A stretch of 64,000 nucleotides of DNA from Streptomyces sp. NBC_00162 (GTDB lineage: Bacteria > Actinomycetota > Actinomycetes > Streptomycetales > Streptomycetaceae), in assembly GCF_024611995.1 (NCBI RefSeq), contig NZ_CP102509.1, positions 5,890,001 to 5,954,000 on the forward strand, written 5' to 3'. Shown piece after piece: positions 63,048 to 64,000 of this stretch. Each line of letters opens with the position of its first letter. Within the stretch, counting starts at the first letter, position 1. The notes under the pieces were generated by a model. It was not told the origin of the DNA. It saw only the letters and a list, made by a program, of their open reading frames with translations, and did no database searches. Both the position numbers and the translations under genes were made by a program.

Positions 63048-64000
63048 GCCCAGCCTCCTTGTTTGCGGCGGGTGCGGCGCAGCAGCCAGAAGAAGAACGG
63101 GCTGCCGAGCAGGGCGGTCAGGACGCCGAGCGGCAGCTCGGCCGGCTGGGCGAGGGTCCGGGCGGCCAGATCGCCCGCGACCAGGACGACGGCCCCGGCC
63201 AGCGCGCTGCCGGGCACCAGGAAGCGGTGGCCGGGGCCGTTGGCCATCCGCAGCAGGTGCGGGACCAGCAGTCCGACGAAGGTGATGACCCCGGCCACGG
63301 CCACGGCGGCGGCGGTGAGCAGCGCCACGACCAGGATGAGGGCGAGGCGCAGCCGCTCGACGTCGATGCCGAGGTGGCGGGCCGGGCGTTCGCCGAGGGA
63401 CAGGAGGTCCAGGCGGCGCGAGTAGAAGGGGGCGACGAGCAAACCGGCCAGGGCACAGGGCAGTACGGCGAGCACCTTGGGCCAGGTGGCCTGGGCGAGG
63501 GAGCCGAGCTGCCAGAAGGTGATCTGGTTGACCTGCCCGCTGTCCGCGAAGAAGACGAACAGGCCGATGAGGGCGCCGGCGAAGGCGTTGACGGCTATGC
63601 CGGTGAGGATGAGGGTGACGACCTCGGTCCTCCCGCCGTTGCGGGAGAGGAAGTAGACGGAGCCGACGGTGACCAGGCCCGCGACGAACGCGCAGAGGGG
63701 AACCGTCCAGTTGCCGAGGAAGCTGAGCCCGAGCCCGATGGCGGCGACCGCGCCGACGGCGGCTCCCGCCGAGATCCCGATGACGCCGGGCTCGGCCAGC
63801 GGGTTGCCGAAGACGCCCTGCATGAGCGCGCCCGCGCAGCCCAGGCTCGCGCCGACGAGCAGCGCGAGCACGACGCGGGGCAGGCGTACGTTCCACAGCA
63901 CGCTCTCCCCGACCCGGTCGAGCGGCGCGCCGCCCAGCCCCGCGCGGTGCTGGACGGAGGCGAGTACGTCCCCGAGGGGGATCCGGTAGGCACCGGTTCC
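63044..64000 (-). CDS. hmuU: Hemin/iron ABC transporter permease, HmuU-like (5' partial)
   Basis: The frame runs to the end of the window; the visible part (318 codons) begins in GAYRIPLGDVLASVQHRAG and includes LWNVRLPRVVLALLVGASLGCAGALMQGV, NPLAEPGVIGISAGAAVGA and FVGLLVPHLLRM, all typical of FecCD/BtuC-type permeases. The N-terminus, and probably the heme-binding HmuT gene, lie beyond the window. It is coupled to hmuV. Confidence 0.88.
   Translation of the reverse strand, partial: GTGAYRIPLGDVLASVQHRAGLGGAPLDRVGESVLWNVRLPRVVLALLVGASLGCAGALMQGVFGNPLAEPGVIGISAGAAVGAVAAIGLGLSFLGNWTVPLCAFVAGLVTVGSVYFLSRNGGRTEVVTLILTGIAVNAFAGALIGLFVFFADSGQVNQITFWQLGSLAQATWPKVLAVLPCALAGLLVAPFYSRRLDLLSLGERPARHLGIDVERLRLALILVVALLTAAAVAVAGVITFVGLLVPHLLRMANGPGHRFLVPGSALAGAVVLVAGDLAARTLAQPAELPLGVLTALLGSPFFFWLLRRTRRKQGGWA

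Overview
The window is high-GC actinobacterial chromosome and almost certainly Streptomyces. Evidence: strongly biased codon use, many GTG starts and 1-4 nt stop/start overlaps, a type A rnpB, an XRE-DUF397-kinase trio, F420-dependent and DUF families typical of the genus, and a familiar Streptomyces dispersed palindromic repeat. No prophage, integrative element, tRNA gene or CRISPR array was seen. One TnpB-only transposon-like gene is present.

Layout. (1) 1-2907: a steroid C26/27-hydroxylating P450 (CYP125-like) diverges from a FadA5-like thiolase. (2) 2950-3354: secreted SLT-domain protein. (3) 3627-9880: a cobalamin-riboswitch-led operon coding for two anchored secreted proteins, one with a transcobalamin-like fold, and a complete ECF importer (T, fused ATPases, S). 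(4) 9894-14859: metallo-beta-lactamase-fold hydrolase, aldehyde dehydrogenase plus 3Fe-4S ferredoxin, acyltransferase 3, and a KstR-like TetR repressor. (5) 15085-24750: a glycosyltransferase-methyltransferase-prenyltransferase-fold operon and assorted secreted or membrane proteins. (6) 24967-29535: TnpB, amidase, methyltransferase, FG-GAP protein. (7) 29675-35047: a membrane KAP-like P-loop NTPase, then XRE regulator, DUF397 protein and Ser/Thr kinase. (8) 35117-42055: further steroid side-chain beta-oxidation genes. (9) 42042-52233: propeller-like protein, a truncated siderophore-binding pseudogene behind an iron box, Nif3, zinc-ribbon protein, RNase H/phosphatase, rnpB, MerR, RNB nuclease, YaaA, a primase-polymerase-like protein. 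(10) 52394-58631: TetR, dimethylargininase, Rsm22, MFS exporter, SDR, PhzF, GNAT. (11) 58635-64000: EfeUOB iron uptake and part of a hemin ABC importer.

How the genes work together. The most notable system is a dispersed steroid side-chain catabolic regulon: P450, ferredoxin, alcohol and aldehyde dehydrogenases, a FadE34-like acyl-CoA dehydrogenase, MaoC hydratase, Hsd4A-like dehydrogenase and FadA5-like thiolase. These supply the chemistry of terminal oxidation and one beta-oxidation turn. The blocks are separated by housekeeping genes, but seven sites matching the mycobacterial KstR motif TnnAACnnGTTnnA lie upstream of them and beside the kstR-like gene. A second palindrome, TCTGAC-N5-GTCAGA, recurs at three of the same promoters and upstream of an F420-type oxidoreductase. 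No CoA ligase for the side chain, Mce4 importer or ring-degradation gene is in the window. The cobalamin block and the iron block (iron boxes, Efe, Hmu) are two further self-contained acquisition systems.
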